From positions 1-6,755 of the forward strand of contig JAJRTR010000089.1 of assembly GCA_024278215.1 (NCBI GenBank): 6,755 nt of DNA, given 5' to 3'. Positions 6,101 to 6,755 of this stretch are shown here, piece by piece (within the stretch, counting starts at the first letter, position 1; every line of letters starts with the position of its first letter). The DNA comes from a bacterium (GTDB lineage Bacteria; UBP15; UBA6099; JAJRTR01). The position numbers and the translations under genes were made by a program. The notes beneath the pieces are model-generated. The model did no database searches. It saw only the letters and a program-made list of their open reading frames with translations, and was not told the origin of the DNA.

Positions 6101-6559
6101 TCAGAAATCAGGGTTCCTGAGACTTGTAGTCCTGCTCATCAATGTCTGGTAAGGAGTAATATTGAAAATGTCCCAGGCGACCAGGCTGCCGGCCTGTATG
6201 TTTGCCGTAAAAGCCGCATCAGGTATATAGAACCAGTAAATGGAAAAGATGAATCTCGCAATACCCCAGCCGACACAAAAACCTAAAATCGCTCCGAAAA
6301 CACCTTCTAACGAATCGATCGGATGGATTTTTGTAGCTCCATAGAACAATACTCCCGCTATGGTAAGGACAATAAATATCCCAAGAAATGTTGCAATGTA
6401 TGAGCCCTTTGAAGCTTCATTCAACAGCATTCTATCGGTGACCTGAAATGCAAGGACTATGCCTCCGAATGAGAAACCTGCTCTCACTGTACCCAGAACA
6501 ATGCCGAACACCGTAAACAGTACTATCATTCCTATCCCGACGACATCTGCCGAATTCAT
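6101..6559 (-). CDS. cvpA: CvpA-family inner-membrane protein
   Basis: 152 residues from ATG 6559. The frame stays open to 6703, but those 48 extra codons run through the leader and into repeat copy D, while GGAGG (6572-6568) sits eight bases before ATG 6559. Four hydrophobic segments (about 5-24, 28-44, 54-76 and 85-108) match the four-helix CvpA (colicin V production) family. Family-like features are the N-terminal DVVGIGMIVLF helix, the GTVRAGF turn (23-29) and DSLEGVFGAILGFCVGW (82-98), which resembles the D.llG..fG...G signature of helix four. CvpA proteins are inner-membrane proteins linked to envelope homeostasis and, in enterobacteria, colicin V export and purF co-transcription; no purF is present here. 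The polar tail 111-152 is not obviously homologous. The gene converges on the EEP gene with 126 bp between stops and no clear terminator. Confidence 0.85.
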   Translation of the reverse strand: MNSADVVGIGMIVLFTVFGIVLGTVRAGFSFGGIVLAFQVTDRMLLNEASKGSYIATFLGIFIVLTIAGVLFYGATKIHPIDSLEGVFGAILGFCVGWGIARFIFSIYWFYIPDAAFTANIQAGSLVAWDIFNITPYQTLMSRTTSLRNPDF

Positions 6560-6567
6560 AGCATGTT

Positions 6568-6572
6568 CCTCC
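6568..6572 (-). promoter_or_regulatory. Ribosome binding site of cvpA
   Basis: GGAGG on the minus strand, eight bases before ATG 6559. An out-of-frame ATG at 6564 encodes only Met-Leu-stop. The site shows that translation starts after the repeat, not within it. Confidence 0.8.
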
Positions 6573-6608
6573 GTTACCCTGTTATTTCCCTCACTCACTC
6601 TGAATAAC

Positions 6609-6635
6609 TCTATAGTGATATCGAGCCAATTGCAA
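6609..6635 (-). promoter_or_regulatory. Possible cvpA promoter using the repeat end as -35
   Basis: On the minus strand TTGCAA (6635-6630, the end of repeat copy D), a 15-base spacer, then TATAGA (6614-6609). Both hexamers are imperfect and the spacer is short, so this is only a suggestion that the repeat end supplies a -35-like element about 50 bases upstream of the start codon. Confidence 0.2.
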
Positions 6636-6755
6636 AATTCTGATTCGGCTGCGGTCGGCTGCAATTGTACATAGCTGCGTTGTCGGCACAAAATCATCCT
6701 CAACGTACTCGGCGAGTACGCCTGCGGGGATTTTGCACCTCCGCCTTGCTTCTGA
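6623..6755 (-). repeat. Dispersed palindromic repeat, copy D (cut by window end)
   Basis: The reverse complement aligns to 35-169 (copy A) with about 15 substitutions and one gap by eye. Its core is a better hairpin than in copy A: CGTACTCG (6704-6711), one base, CGAGTACG (6713-6720), a perfect 8-bp palindrome. The flanks CAAAATC and GATTTTG also pair across it. The terminal sequence ATTTTGCAATTGGCTC (6638-6623, minus strand) ends 64 bases upstream of the cvpA start. The other end lies outside the window. It is inverted relative to copy A, and no transposase is associated. Confidence 0.85.

Noticed and set aside
6557-6564. ATG at 6564 with close spacing to GGAGG, giving ATG-CTA-TGA
   Set aside because: It encodes two residues only and overlaps the cvpA ATG. 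It is more likely chance than a regulatory mini-frame.

Overview
The window looks like ordinary chromosomal sequence from a Gram-negative (diderm) bacterium with moderate GC. The evidence is a lipoprotein signal peptide, a membrane-anchored SurA-like foldase and a CvpA-family inner-membrane protein. Nothing fixes the lineage. An uncultured, PVC- or Omnitrophota-like group is only a guess, based on the dispersed palindromic repeats and the parvulin-TPR architecture. No rRNA, tRNA, CRISPR array, transposase or phage gene was seen.

Layout: 1-170 is a dispersed palindromic repeat (copy A), open at the left window edge. 246-974 (minus) is a flavodoxin-fold iron-sulfur flavoprotein. 975-1323 is a gene-free stretch with a promoter candidate, a hairpin terminator candidate and a degenerate repeat (copy C). 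1324-2121 (minus) is a lipoprotein of unknown function. 2259-3014 (minus) is a calcineurin-like metallophosphoesterase. 3127-4725 (minus) is a membrane-anchored parvulin-type peptidyl-prolyl isomerase with four TPR repeats. Next comes a divergent intergenic region with promoter candidates on both sides. 4955-5974 (plus) is a membrane-anchored endonuclease/exonuclease/phosphatase (EEP) family protein. 6101-6559 (minus) is a CvpA-family membrane protein, converging on the EEP gene. 6623-6755 is a second long copy of the repeat (copy D), inverted relative to copy A and cut by the right edge.

Functionally this is a mixed neighbourhood. The minus-strand genes at 246-4725 point the same way, but promoter- and terminator-like signals between several of them suggest separate transcripts rather than one operon. 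Only ppiase-TPR and the metallophosphoesterase are spaced (112 bp) so that co-transcription is plausible. No shared pathway links the genes beyond envelope location for four of the six.

The most interesting content is non-coding. An imperfect, near-full-length palindromic repeat of roughly 170 bp or more occurs as two long copies, one degenerate copy and at least one solo end. It ends in the sequence ATTTTGCAATTGGCTCTAAC. The repeat or its end runs into the longest reading frames of two genes (EEP and cvpA), where it mimics N-terminal coding sequence. Both starts have been moved downstream here.
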